A stretch of DNA of 13,364 nucleotides from DATKWU01 sp964653685 (GCA_964653685.1 CAZZHA010000016.1:1-13364); one strand, 5' to 3'; shown: positions 1 through 8,228, counted from the first letter of the stretch. Made by a program: numbers and translations. The notes: generated by a model not told the origin, from the sequence alone.

Positions 1-2496
1 GATACAGATGGAGGATCAACCGGAACTTTTTATCTTTACGCTCGACAGAGATACGTTCAAGCTTCTCCACCCTATTTTATTGATGGTTATCTTCATAAAC
101 ACTTTATTTACATTCTCCGAAATAAAGAAACAAATGAAATTGAAGCTGAATATGTAGCTGAAGATCCACCTTGGGAAAATAATGGAGGAAATCCAGAAAC
201 TGTACCTCACCCATTTGTTGATTATTTCAATCATCCTTTACCTGAAAACCTTGAGATTTCAATGATTGATTCTAAAAATGTAGATATTTGGAAACAAGAA
301 GCCGAACGTTTGAATTTAGATCTTATTAATTACATTAACTACTATCTTGAAGTTGATCCGAGCGAGGCGCCTTTGCCAATTAGTCCTGAAACCGGTGAAC
401 CTATTCGTTTACCTAAAGATTGTACCTGGAGAAAACTAAAACTCCGGGAGGTTCCTGCATTACCACCAATTCCCACTCAACCTCTTAACCCTCCTGAGGA
501 AAGGGCTGATTTAGCTGAATTTTTCGGTAACTACGGTGAAGCACTTTTAGACGCTGGCGACATTGTTGATATTCATCCTAAGAGCGATATTGATCTCAAT
601 AATGTGCTAACTAAAAGTGAAACCGCCTATAGTCAAAAAGTAGCTGGAGTTATTTCGCGTCATCCTGCTCAAATATTAAATAACGATGCAGAGGGTCTAC
701 CCTTAGCCTTGACTGGTCGGGTGCCAGTTAAAGTATCCAATATCAATGGACCAATCCTAAGTGGAGATCCAATTACTTCTTCTGAACTTCCTGGAAGAGG
801 GATGAAAGCCACAAAACCTGGTCCCATTATCGGAAAAGCGCTCGAACCGTTTGACGGAACCGAAGGAGAACCCTGCCCAGATAGACCCGAGTTGATGTGT
901 ACTAAAATTAAAATTCTTATCAATCTCGGCTGGTATGACCCTGATATCTATTTAACAGATACTGGTGATCTCTTTATTGAAGGAATAACAACTGAAGACG
1001 GTCAAAAAGAATTTGTTGTTAAAGATTCTACTGGAAGGCTAATCGAAAAGGTCAGTGTCCTTAAAGAAGCGGCGATTGGCAAGATTAAGGCTGGTCTGAT
1101 TGAAACCGAAGAATTGATCACTGATAAATTAGCCAGCCAAGAAATTCAAACCCAAAGTTTAGTCACGCCCTTAATTGAGACCCAGGATATTGATACAGAA
1201 AGAATTAGTTTGAAAGAGATTGATTCAAAGCCAGGCGAGAATCTGATTGTCAATTTAGAAAAAGATGAAAGTGGTTTTGGGAAATTAATTATTAAAGGAG
1301 AAGATGGTCAAGAGGTTGTCAGTATTGATAGTCTTGGCAACGCTACCTTTAGTGGTGAAGTTGCGGCCGATCAAGGTAAATTTGAAAAACTCCTAAGTGA
1401 AGTTATTACCAGCGACTCGTTAAAAACCAAAGATGCCACCATTACCGGCACTCTCTATGCCGATAAAATCGTTACCAACGAAATCGTCGGCTTAGAAGGC
1501 AAATTTGGCGAACTCCTAACCGCCACCATTTCCGCCCAGCAAATTCAAGGACTAGAAGAAAGACTGGCCCAACTAGAAGCTAATAAAGAAACATTCTTGA
1601 CAACTCCTTCTCCCTCACCAACACCGCCGCCAGAAACTATTCCAGAAGAAGAATCAACTGAAAGCGGTGAAATTGACCCAATGGCTGATATCGGACTTTC
1701 GCCAGACATAGAGGCTTTGGTTAACGAAATTCTCAATACGTCAACTGAAGCTACCTCCCAAGCTGATTTAAATGATATTTCTGGTGAGAATTTGATTATC
1801 AATAATAACCTCACGGTTCTGGGTAATACTTCTCTTGGTGATACTTCAATTGCCGGCTCCCTTAATATTGGTGGCACTCTAAATCTAGCCGACAACTCAA
1901 TTAACACCTTAACTGACAACCTTTATCTCCAAAACCTTGGCTTAGGCGGGATTGATATCTTAGCCGGCAAGGTTATCATTGACCAACAAGGCAACGTTGT
2001 TTTTGAAGGTGAGGTGACGATTAAAGGCAGGCTGGCTTTAAGCGAAATTGAACCTTTACCAGATCAGGATTTGATTATTAATCTAAACAATCAAGACCAA
2101 CCAGAAGAACAATCTAATTTCGGTAAATTGCTGGTTAAAGGAGTTAATCAAGAAACCATTGTTTCGATTGATCCTTCAGGCACTTCAACTTTTAAGAAAG
2201 TAGCCATTGCCAATGCTGAACAGGAAACCAATCAAATTTCAGAAACCGAAATCGAAACCAATGCCACGGCTGGCCAAGCGACTCTGTCGGCTGGTGATAC
2301 AGAAGTTACTATTAAATCTCATTTTGTTACTGACAATACGATGATCTACGTTACCCCAACGAGTAATCCTGATAATAAAGTGCTCTTTATCAAAGCCAAA
2401 AAAGCTGATTCTCCAGAAGAAATTGGCTGGTTTAGAGTCGGTATTGATAAGAAGATTAATCAAGATATTAATTTCAATTGGTGGATTATTAATTAA
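1..2496 (+). CDS. Surface/adhesin-like protein, 5' end outside window
   Basis: The reading frame is open from base 1 to the TAA at 2494-2496 (831 codons), so the ATG at 262 is internal and the true start lies left of the window. In order it shows: an N-terminal part without recognisable fold; at about 619-852 a module with GRVPVKVS, NGPILSGDPITSS and MKATKPGPIIGKALEP, resembling the auto-cleavage (Peptidase_G2-like) modules of tail-fibre-type proteins; a beta module at 1237-1350 (NLIVNL, FGKLIIKG, VSID, NATF) that is repeated at 2065-2193; a short heptad coiled coil at 1549-1590; a Pro/Ser/Glu-rich linker at 1600-1675; a beta-repeat region with many Asn/Leu/Gly; and a C-terminal domain at about 2275-2493 ending FNWWIIN. 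I associate this ending with CPR surface proteins. No signal peptide or membrane segment is visible because the start is missing. The likely role is an extracellular fibre or adhesin, which is inference. Confidence 0.85.
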   Translation, partial: DTDGGSTGTFYLYARQRYVQASPPYFIDGYLHKHFIYILRNKETNEIEAEYVAEDPPWENNGGNPETVPHPFVDYFNHPLPENLEISMIDSKNVDIWKQEAERLNLDLINYINYYLEVDPSEAPLPISPETGEPIRLPKDCTWRKLKLREVPALPPIPTQPLNPPEERADLAEFFGNYGEALLDAGDIVDIHPKSDIDLNNVLTKSETAYSQKVAGVISRHPAQILNNDAEGLPLALTGRVPVKVSNINGPILSGDPITSSELPGRGMKATKPGPIIGKALEPFDGTEGEPCPDRPELMCTKIKILINLGWYDPDIYLTDTGDLFIEGITTEDGQKEFVVKDSTGRLIEKVSVLKEAAIGKIKAGLIETEELITDKLASQEIQTQSLVTPLIETQDIDTERISLKEIDSKPGENLIVNLEKDESGFGKLIIKGEDGQEVVSIDSLGNATFSGEVAADQGKFEKLLSEVITSDSLKTKDATITGTLYADKIVTNEIVGLEGKFGELLTATISAQQIQGLEERLAQLEANKETFLTTPSPSPTPPPETIPEEESTESGEIDPMADIGLSPDIEALVNEILNTSTEATSQADLNDISGENLIINNNLTVLGNTSLGDTSIAGSLNIGGTLNLADNSINTLTDNLYLQNLGLGGIDILAGKVIIDQQGNVVFEGEVTIKGRLALSEIEPLPDQDLIINLNNQDQPEEQSNFGKLLVKGVNQETIVSIDPSGTSTFKKVAIANAEQETNQISETEIETNATAGQATLSAGDTEVTIKSHFVTDNTMIYVTPTSNPDNKVLFIKAKKADSPEEIGWFRVGIDKKINQDINFNWWIIN

Positions 2497-2504
2497 ACCA
2501 AAGC

Positions 2505-2510
2505 TATAAT
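2505..2510 (+). promoter_or_regulatory. -10 box TATAAT, possible leaderless start
   Basis: A perfect TATAAT ends 9 nt before the ATG at 2520. Transcription starting 6-9 nt after the box would begin at, or within about 3 nt of, the start codon, and no Shine-Dalgarno sequence lies upstream of the ATG. No convincing -35 box was found at 16-18 nt. The box could also be chance in AT-rich sequence. Confidence 0.4.
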
Positions 2511-2519
2511 GAAGAAACT

Positions 2520-3155
2520 ATGAAAAACAAAATGAGTCTAGAATTAGAAGAAATTATGGGTTGGTCAATCGTCAGCTTAGTTTTTCTCTTACCAATCTTT
2601 TTTCTACCAATCACAAATGATTTTTATGAGTTTAATAAACAAGCTCTTTTGCTTGTTTTTACTGGTTTTCTCTTAATCCTTTGGTTAATAAAAATGGTTT
2701 TGAACCAGAAACTTGTTTTCCGAAGATCGCCTCTAGATCTGCCTCTCCTTCTCTTAGCAATTGCTTTTATCATTGTCAGTTTGATGACCAAAACCCATAA
2801 AGCCATCCCCTATTTAGCCCCAACCGGTCCAAGCACAATTATTAGCTTAACTCTTATCTATTTTATGATTACCAGTAATTTAAATGATTTAAAATCTAAA
2901 TTTCTCCCCTATTTATTTTCGAGTTTAATCATAGGCAGTGTTTTCCTTTCACTGGGTACTTTTTATCAATCTTCTGGTTTGACAAACTCTTTATCTAATC
3001 TTTCTTGGCTAAAGGATAGAGAGTTTACGCCTATCGGCAATACCCTTATCCTAACCCCGTTTCTTTTTCTCAGTCTAACCATTTCTTTGTTTCTCTTTAT
3101 TAAACAACTTAATAAAAGAGAATATTTAATAACACTTTTAACTGGCGGTGCTTGT
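2520..3155 (+). CDS. O-antigen ligase/polymerase-type membrane protein, N-terminal part (runs into gap)
   Basis: This is an open frame of 212 codons that ends at the N gap without a stop. The protein is very hydrophobic. Membrane-segment-like stretches lie at about residues 12-30, 38-60, 73-92, 100-120, 132-150 and 178-198, separated by short polar loops. The pattern, with a first helix right after a short cytoplasmic tail and the phrase FFLPITNDFYEFNKQALL, fits the N-terminal half of Wzy/WaaL-like (O-antigen ligase family) proteins, which join or polymerise lipid-linked glycans on the outer face of the membrane. The catalytic periplasmic loop would lie in the missing sequence, so activity cannot be judged. 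It starts 23 nt after the upstream stop codon. The segment after the gap is probably the C-terminus of the same protein. Confidence 0.7.
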
Positions 3156-3255
3156 NNNNNNNNNNNNNNNNNNNNNNNNNNNNNNNNNNNNNNNNNNNNN
3201 NNNNNNNNNNNNNNNNNNNNNNNNNNNNNNNNNNNNNNNNNNNNNNNNNNNNNNN
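3156..3255. other. Assembly gap of 100 N
   Basis: Exactly 100 N in a row, the conventional placeholder for a scaffold gap of unknown length. The reading frames on the two sides do not agree across 100 bases, as expected if the number is arbitrary. Confidence 0.98.
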
Positions 3256-3954
3256 ATCCCTACCTACAATCAACAAGTAAGAGCGATTAGACTTAATTCC
3301 TACTCGCCTCTTTACCACCGAGCTTATTCTCAAACTAACCTGGCCCTTGCTTTTGCTTTAGTTAACCAATCAGATCAGGCCAACCAAGATTGGGAGAAGA
3401 TAACTAGTTTAGTTCAACAAGCAGTGAGAGAAGCTAAAATTGCCACTGTTCTTAATCCGACTAATGCTGCTAATTGGGAAAACCTGGCTCAAACTTATCG
3501 AAGTATTCTTAGATTTGCTGATAAGGCTGACCAATGGGCCACTGCTAGCTACCAACAAGCAATCATTAATGACCCTCTTAATCCCCAAATTCGTATCAAA
3601 TTAGGCGGCCTCTATTACAGTCTTGAGGATTACGAAAAGGCAACCCGTCAATTTGAAAACGCAGTTTCCCTTAAACCAGATTATGCTAACGCTTATTACA
3701 ATCTCTCAGCCGCTTACCGAGAAAAAGAAATGTATCAGGAGGCTTATAATGCCATGGAAAAAGTGGTTAACCTAGTCAAATCTGATTCAGCTGATTATCA
3801 AAAAGCTAAGAATGAGTTAGAAGCCTTAGCTAAAGAATTACCCCAACAACAGGAAAAAGCTGCTTCTCCTGAAATAGAAGAATCGATCTTAACTGAACCT
3901 TCACCTTTACCTTCACCTATTAATCAACCCCTAATTAACTTACCAGAAGAATAA
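3256..3954 (+). CDS. TPR-containing C-terminal part, probably of the split O-antigen ligase-like protein
   Basis: The frame is open from the first base after the gap to TAA at 3952-3954 (232 codons). It begins with YNQQVRAIRLNSYSPLYHR, the kind of phrase that opens the soluble tail after the last membrane helix in Wzy/O-antigen-ligase proteins with TPRs. Two clear TPRs follow, at about 3583-3680 (LGGLYYSLEDYEKATRQFEN) and 3679-3780 (NAYYNLSAAYREKEMYQEAY), preceded by a degenerate one around 3460-3570. The protein ends in a Pro/Glu/Ser-rich tail. No start codon with a plausible ribosome site lies between the gap and the first TPR. I therefore read it as the tail of the gene starting at 2520, with the missing membrane core hidden by the gap. 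A separate TPR protein starting inside the gap is the alternative. Confidence 0.75.
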   Translation: MPTYNQQVRAIRLNSYSPLYHRAYSQTNLALAFALVNQSDQANQDWEKITSLVQQAVREAKIATVLNPTNAANWENLAQTYRSILRFADKADQWATASYQQAIINDPLNPQIRIKLGGLYYSLEDYEKATRQFENAVSLKPDYANAYYNLSAAYREKEMYQEAYNAMEKVVNLVKSDSADYQKAKNELEALAKELPQQQEKAASPEIEESILTEPSPLPSPINQPLINLPEE

Positions 3955-4006
3955 TCTCCCTAAACTAGAATTTTTAAGATTTCAGTGTTAAAATTAAGGA
4001 AAATTT

Positions 4007-4080
4007 GGGCCCGTAGCTCAGTTGGCTAGAGCGCCGCATTCGCATTGCGGAGGTCGAGGGTTCGACTCCCTCCAGGTCCA
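4007..4080 (+). tRNA. tRNA-Ala, anticodon CGC
   Basis: A full cloverleaf of 74 nt: acceptor GGGCCCG, D-stem GCTC/GAGC, anticodon stem CCGCA/TGCGG with loop TTCGCAT (anticodon CGC, reads GCG), and T-arm GAGGG-TTCGACT-CCCTC. The G3-U70 pair that defines alanine tRNAs and the A73 discriminator are present. One acceptor pair is mismatched (C6 with A67). The CCA tail is not encoded. A TAAAAT box at 3989-3994 sits about 12 nt upstream and may be the -10 of the tRNA pair, but it lacks a good -35. Confidence 0.95.
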
Positions 4081-4083
4081 CTT

Positions 4084-4157
4084 GGGCCGTTAGCTCAGTT
4101 GGCTAGAGCGTCTGCATGGCATGCAGAAGGTCGCGGGTTCGACTCCCGCACGGTCCA
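4084..4157 (+). tRNA. tRNA-Ala, anticodon GGC
   Basis: A cloverleaf of 74 nt with acceptor GGGCCGT pairing fully to ACGGTCC (including G3-U70), D-stem GCTC/GAGC, anticodon stem TCTGC/GCAGA with loop ATGGCAT (anticodon GGC, reads GCC and by wobble GCU), T-arm GCGGG/CCCGC and discriminator A73. CCA is not encoded. It follows the first alanine tRNA after only 3 nt, so both are surely processed from one precursor. Confidence 0.96.
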
Positions 4158-4174
4158 CTAAAGAAAAGTTCCTT

Positions 4175-5770
4175 TTATTCACCCAATTCCCCCAGCATGA
4201 TTCTAAGATCGTCATTTCTGGGAAAAAGGATTATTGCTTCTTCTAAAACCATAATTGCTTTTTCTTTCTTTCCTTGGCTGATGTAAACCTGAGCCAGGTG
4301 TTTATAACCTTGCCAAGTAGGCTTAATTTCAATTGACTGAAGAAGTAAATTTTCGGCTTTTTCTAAATCACCTTTTTGATACCAAGCAAAACCTAAAACA
4401 TTATAAATTGACCAGTTTATTGGTTCGACTTCTTTTGCTCGTTCAAAATGAGGCATGGCTTCATCAAGATTACCTCTCATCAAATATTCTACTCCTAGAT
4501 TTACCTCTAGATCATAAGAATTCTTTGAATAGATGAGATCATGGCGATAGAGCTTAATCGGATTTTGCCAGTCAGAATTACGTTTAACTGTCCTCACGCC
4601 CAGTAACAACAAAACAACAACTAAAAACCAATAAACAAACTTTTCTCTTTTTTTATTTCTTTTGATAATCTCAATTACTAATAAACTCAAAGCTCCTAAC
4701 AAGCCAATTAAGGGAAAATAGAGCCAGCGTTCAGCTAAAGTCATATCCAAAGGAATTAAATTCAAATAAAGAGAAATCGAACCCAAAAACCAACAGACAA
4801 AAAACCAAAAAAGTTTAGAACCTTTTTTTAATCCCCAAGTCAAAAGACTTACTAAAAACAAAAGGCTAATAATTAAAGGCAGCCAAAAAAATTCAAAATT
4901 AATCTCTTTAACTATAAAATCTTGCGCAGTTGCCAACACTTTTGGCCAGAAAATGATTCTTAAATAAGAAAAAAATATCCAAGGCATTGTTAAAAACCTT
5001 GTTTCTAAACTAGCTTCAGCAATTGGTGAAGAAGGAAGATAACCAAACAAAGGAATCTGGGCTATTCCTATTTTCAAATAAAGGTAAGCGCCAAAACTTA
5101 AACCTAAAGTGATTAAACCTTTGATAAGATTGTTTCTTTCAAAAAATAAAAAATAAAGCAAAACTACCCCGCCGCCAGTAATTGCTGCCTCTTTTGATAA
5201 AAGAGAGAAAAAAAATAAAGGCCCTAATAACCAAAGAGCGTAACGATTCTTCTTGACAATTAGCCAAAGGGCGAGGAGGCAGAAAAAAGCAAATAAGACG
5301 TCTTGGGTTGCGGAAATATAAACTACGGCTTCGGCAATACCAGGATGAATCCCGAAAATAAGAGAGGTTACGAAAGCGATCGGTTGGCCTCCCTCAACTT
5401 TCTCTTTTTCAAATAAGGCTTTCAAAATCAAGAAAACTAAAATTGTATTGCCCAAATGAACTATTAACTGAAAAAGATGAAAACCAAAAACTTGACCTTT
5501 CCAAAATAAAAAATTAATCATAAAAGAAAAAACCATTAGTGGCTTGTAATAAACTCCCTCAAGAAGCTCTCGACCATCTTCAAAAGTCCCACCTTTGAAA
5601 AGCAAAGGAATACTCGTTAAATTCCGTATCAGACTATTATCAACCACTTGGAAAATATCGTCCCAAATAAAATCATTAAAAAGCATATTAGCGTAAACCA
5701 AAAAAACAAGGAAACAGAGAATAAAGATTAATTTAGTGATTGGAAGATCTTTTAGCTTCGCCTTAAGCAT
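4175..5770 (-). CDS. TMTC-like GT-C membrane glycosyltransferase with C-terminal TPRs
   Basis: 531 residues. The N-terminal 390 or so are a multi-pass membrane domain. The first extracytoplasmic loop carries WDD at residues 36-38, the position of the acidic catalytic motif in GT-C glycosyltransferases that use lipid-phosphate sugars. Further family-like motifs are HPGIAEAVVYISATQDVL (142-159), LSKEAA (191-196) and LAERWLYFP (345-353). This set recalls the eukaryotic TMTC O-mannosyltransferases and their bacterial relatives. Three TPRs follow at about 419-452, 453-486 and 487-520, ending the protein as in TMTCs. The likely role is transfer of a sugar to a protein or envelope polymer outside the membrane; donor and acceptor are unknown. 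The gene is convergent with the tRNAs and lies 48 nt downstream of the M23 gene. A lipid-linked mannosyl- or arabinosyltransferase of another GT-C family is the alternative. Confidence 0.8.
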   Translation of the reverse strand: MLKAKLKDLPITKLIFILCFLVFLVYANMLFNDFIWDDIFQVVDNSLIRNLTSIPLLFKGGTFEDGRELLEGVYYKPLMVFSFMINFLFWKGQVFGFHLFQLIVHLGNTILVFLILKALFEKEKVEGGQPIAFVTSLIFGIHPGIAEAVVYISATQDVLFAFFCLLALWLIVKKNRYALWLLGPLFFFSLLSKEAAITGGGVVLLYFLFFERNNLIKGLITLGLSFGAYLYLKIGIAQIPLFGYLPSSPIAEASLETRFLTMPWIFFSYLRIIFWPKVLATAQDFIVKEINFEFFWLPLIISLLFLVSLLTWGLKKGSKLFWFFVCWFLGSISLYLNLIPLDMTLAERWLYFPLIGLLGALSLLVIEIIKRNKKREKFVYWFLVVVLLLLGVRTVKRNSDWQNPIKLYRHDLIYSKNSYDLEVNLGVEYLMRGNLDEAMPHFERAKEVEPINWSIYNVLGFAWYQKGDLEKAENLLLQSIEIKPTWQGYKHLAQVYISQGKKEKAIMVLEEAIILFPRNDDLRIMLGELGE

Positions 5771-5776
5771 AAGCTA

Positions 5777-5785
5777 AGTATAACA
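5777..5785 (-). promoter_or_regulatory. Extended -10 promoter (TGtTATACT), leaderless start for TMTC-like gene
   Basis: On the minus strand TG-t-TATACT ends 6 nt before the ATG at 5770, which places the expected transcription start on the A of the start codon. There is no Shine-Dalgarno sequence and no clear -35, which an extended -10 can do without. This suggests a leaderless mRNA for the downstream gene. Confidence 0.5.
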
Positions 5786-5818
5786 GCTATCAGTTAAAAA
5801 TTTTAGAAGATAATTATC

Positions 5819-6910
5819 CTATTTAAGATAACTTAAAGGATTAACGGCCACACCGCCGTTTCTTATCTCAAAATGAAGATGAATGCCTGTACTCCGACCA
5901 GTTGAGCCCATTTTACCGATGGTGGTTCCCCGACTAACACTTTGACCAGGAGAAACATAAATCGCTGACAGATGAGCATAAAGAGTACTAAGACCATTAC
6001 CATGGTCAATTAAAATCCGATTGCCATAAGCCCAAGGCGCTGGCCAACCAGCGGTTACTACCGTCCCTGAATCAGCCGCCACGATCCCTGGAGCACTATT
6101 ATTGGCAATGTCAATTCCAGGGTGATACCAAACAAAATATTGGGTAATTCGACCACCCACTGGCCAAACAAATTGACCGGTGCCAGTAATCGTCCCGGCT
6201 GAAGGCACTTCGGCATAATAACGTCGGGGTGTAGTTGGGATTGCCTTAGGCATAATCCCTTCAGGAACAATTAATTCTTGCCCAACCGCTAAAGCAAAAG
6301 TTTCATCATTGGCAAAAGAGTTATAAGGCCAGTTAACAACCACCTGGGCATCGACTTGGTATTTTTTGGCAATCGAATAGATTGTTTCTCCGTGTTGGAC
6401 TTTATGGGAAATACCAGTGACCGGGAGAATTCTTAATACACTACCTACCTTGATGGATTTAATTGTCTCAAGATTATTTTCCCAACGAATCGTATCAATG
6501 GAGACACCGAATTTCTCGGCAATCGTTGAAACCGTATCACCTGACTTGACCATATACTCAATAATTTCCGAACGAGGTTTAATTGATTCGAGAGTCGAAG
6601 TCTCCAATTCTCCTTTAGTGGCGGAAATAACAGCCGTCGCTTCAGCCTGCTGCCAGGAACTCTCTGTCAATCCAGGGAAATTTTCTTCAATTAAAACCGG
6701 TCCTAGGGTAATTCCTATCACAATTAAAAGCATCATTCCGGAGTGAACAAAAGGCCGACTGTAGCGTCCTCGCTGACGGTAAAGAACCACCGCCATCTTC
6801 GACTTACCCCCTTCGAATAAATGAAAAATTCTAGCGGTTTTCTTGCGAGAATAACGACCTAAACTACAGAGGAATTGCCAAATGTCTTCTTTAAAAGAGG
6901 AGCGTTCCAT
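5819..6910 (-). CDS. Membrane-anchored LysM/M23 peptidoglycan endopeptidase
   Basis: 363 residues from the ATG at 6910. An in-frame TTG at 6949, 10 nt after the rho stop, would add 13 residues; neither has a Shine-Dalgarno sequence, and I prefer the ATG. After a basic cytoplasmic stretch of about 55 residues comes one membrane helix (58-75, GMMLLIVIGITLGPVLI). Then come two LysM domains (117-163, MVKSGDTVSTIAEKFGVS; 168-215, VQHGETIYSIAKKYQVD) that bind glycan strands, and a C-terminal M23 domain (247-360). The zinc ligands of an active lysostaphin-type peptidase are all present: HPGID (H263, D267) and HLH (H344/H346), with the YAH histidine (H313) as base. It is therefore probably an active wall hydrolase in cell growth or division, not an inactive EnvC/NlpD-type activator. 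It probably belongs to the rho transcription unit. Confidence 0.92.
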   Translation of the reverse strand: MERSSFKEDIWQFLCSLGRYSRKKTARIFHLFEGGKSKMAVVLYRQRGRYSRPFVHSGMMLLIVIGITLGPVLIEENFPGLTESSWQQAEATAVISATKGELETSTLESIKPRSEIIEYMVKSGDTVSTIAEKFGVSIDTIRWENNLETIKSIKVGSVLRILPVTGISHKVQHGETIYSIAKKYQVDAQVVVNWPYNSFANDETFALAVGQELIVPEGIMPKAIPTTPRRYYAEVPSAGTITGTGQFVWPVGGRITQYFVWYHPGIDIANNSAPGIVAADSGTVVTAGWPAPWAYGNRILIDHGNGLSTLYAHLSAIYVSPGQSVSRGTTIGKMGSTGRSTGIHLHFEIRNGGVAVNPLSYLK

Positions 6911-6959
6911 AAGTGGAACCAGGTTAACATAGGCAGAAGCAGAAGTCAATTTAACCGCT

Positions 6960-8228
6960 CTAGCCTTGATTGAGAGTCTTCAAGAATTCGTTGTTAGATT
7001 TGGTTTTAATTAAACGTTCTAAAAATAATTCTGTTCTCTCATTCGCCCCAAGCATATCAACCATCTTTCTCATGGTAATGATTTTAGGATAGACTGTCTT
7101 GCCGTAAAGAAGCTCTTCTTGTCGTGTTCCCGAGCGTTGAATATCAATCGCCGGATAAACTCGCCGCTCAGCTAATTCTCTAACCAAATGGAGTTCCATA
7201 TTACCGGTCCCTTTAAATTCTTCGTAAATCAAATCATCCATTTTCGAACCTGTTTCAACCAAACAGGTACCAATAATCGTCAGCGAACCACCTTTCTCAA
7301 TGTTTCTGGCGGCACCAAAGAATTTCTTTGGCGGCCAGAGAGCGGCTGGATCAAAACCACCAGTCAAAGTTCGCCCTGAAGTGGGAATACTGAGATTATA
7401 GGCACGGGCTAAACGGGTGATTGAATCCAAAAGGATAATCACGTCTTTGCCAAGCTCTACCAGCCGTTTAGCTCGCTCTAGGGCCACTTCAGCTGCGCTT
7501 GTCTGCTGTTCTGGTGGCTCATCAAAATTAGAAGAAATAACCTCGCCTTTAACTGAACGGGCAATATCAGTCACTTCTTCTGGTCTTTCTCCTACTAAAA
7601 CCGCCATCAAATGAATATCTTTGTAGTTTTCGGTAACCCCATTAGCAATATCCTTCAAAAGCCAGGTTTTACCTGCTTTAGGCGGCGAAACAATTAAGCC
7701 CCGTTGGCCCCTACCAATCGGCGAGATAAGGTCAATCACTCTAGTAGAAACAGGTGCCTTGCCTGTTTCTAGTTTAATTTGTTCTTCAGGATAGAGGGGC
7801 GTCAAACTCTCAAAAGCTGGTCGCTTACCTACTTTATCCGGAGCCAAACCATTAATTTTTTCTACTTTTAAAAGGCCATAATAACGCTCACTTTCTTTTG
7901 GCTCTCGAGCCTGGCCGCCAATCATGTCACCAGGACGGAGATTGAAACGGTGAATTTGGGAAGAGGAAATATAAACGTCTCTGTCAGAAGGCGAAAATTT
8001 AGGTCTAAGATAGCCGTGACCTTCAGGAGCAATCTCCAAGATCCCCTCGACAAAGTGAGTTGGTACACCTGCGTCGGGAATCCGCCGATTATCGACGACT
8101 CCATTAAATTCATTTTCATAGGAAGTTTCTTTTTTCCCCACGAATTCATCGGCCGTTAACAACTTTTTCTTAGTTTTAGAAACGGCTTCTTTTTTCTCTG
8201 AAGCAATAAATTTCTTAGATACTGGCAT
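6960..8228 (-). CDS. rho: Transcription termination factor Rho
   Basis: 422 residues, close to the usual length. The RNA-binding cold-shock-like domain is at about 58-125 (EIAPEGHGYLRP, DVYISSSQIHRFNLRPGD). The ATPase core has Walker A SPPKAGKT (181-188), ERPEEVTD with the catalytic Glu214, Walker B VIILLD (263-268), Q-loop region LTGGFDPAALWPPK (288-301), GSKMDDLIYEEFKGTGN (327-343) and the SGTR motif (366-369). The protein should form the hexameric RNA translocase that ends transcription. The usual N-terminal helical Rho_N bundle is not recognisable; a Lys-rich tail of about 55 residues takes its place. The residue before Glu214 is Gly where E. coli has Asp210, a residue of the bicyclomycin pocket. 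The ATG has no Shine-Dalgarno sequence. The M23 gene follows closely. Confidence 0.98.
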   Translation of the reverse strand: MPVSKKFIASEKKEAVSKTKKKLLTADEFVGKKETSYENEFNGVVDNRRIPDAGVPTHFVEGILEIAPEGHGYLRPKFSPSDRDVYISSSQIHRFNLRPGDMIGGQAREPKESERYYGLLKVEKINGLAPDKVGKRPAFESLTPLYPEEQIKLETGKAPVSTRVIDLISPIGRGQRGLIVSPPKAGKTWLLKDIANGVTENYKDIHLMAVLVGERPEEVTDIARSVKGEVISSNFDEPPEQQTSAAEVALERAKRLVELGKDVIILLDSITRLARAYNLSIPTSGRTLTGGFDPAALWPPKKFFGAARNIEKGGSLTIIGTCLVETGSKMDDLIYEEFKGTGNMELHLVRELAERRVYPAIDIQRSGTRQEELLYGKTVYPKIITMRKMVDMLGANERTELFLERLIKTKSNNEFLKTLNQG

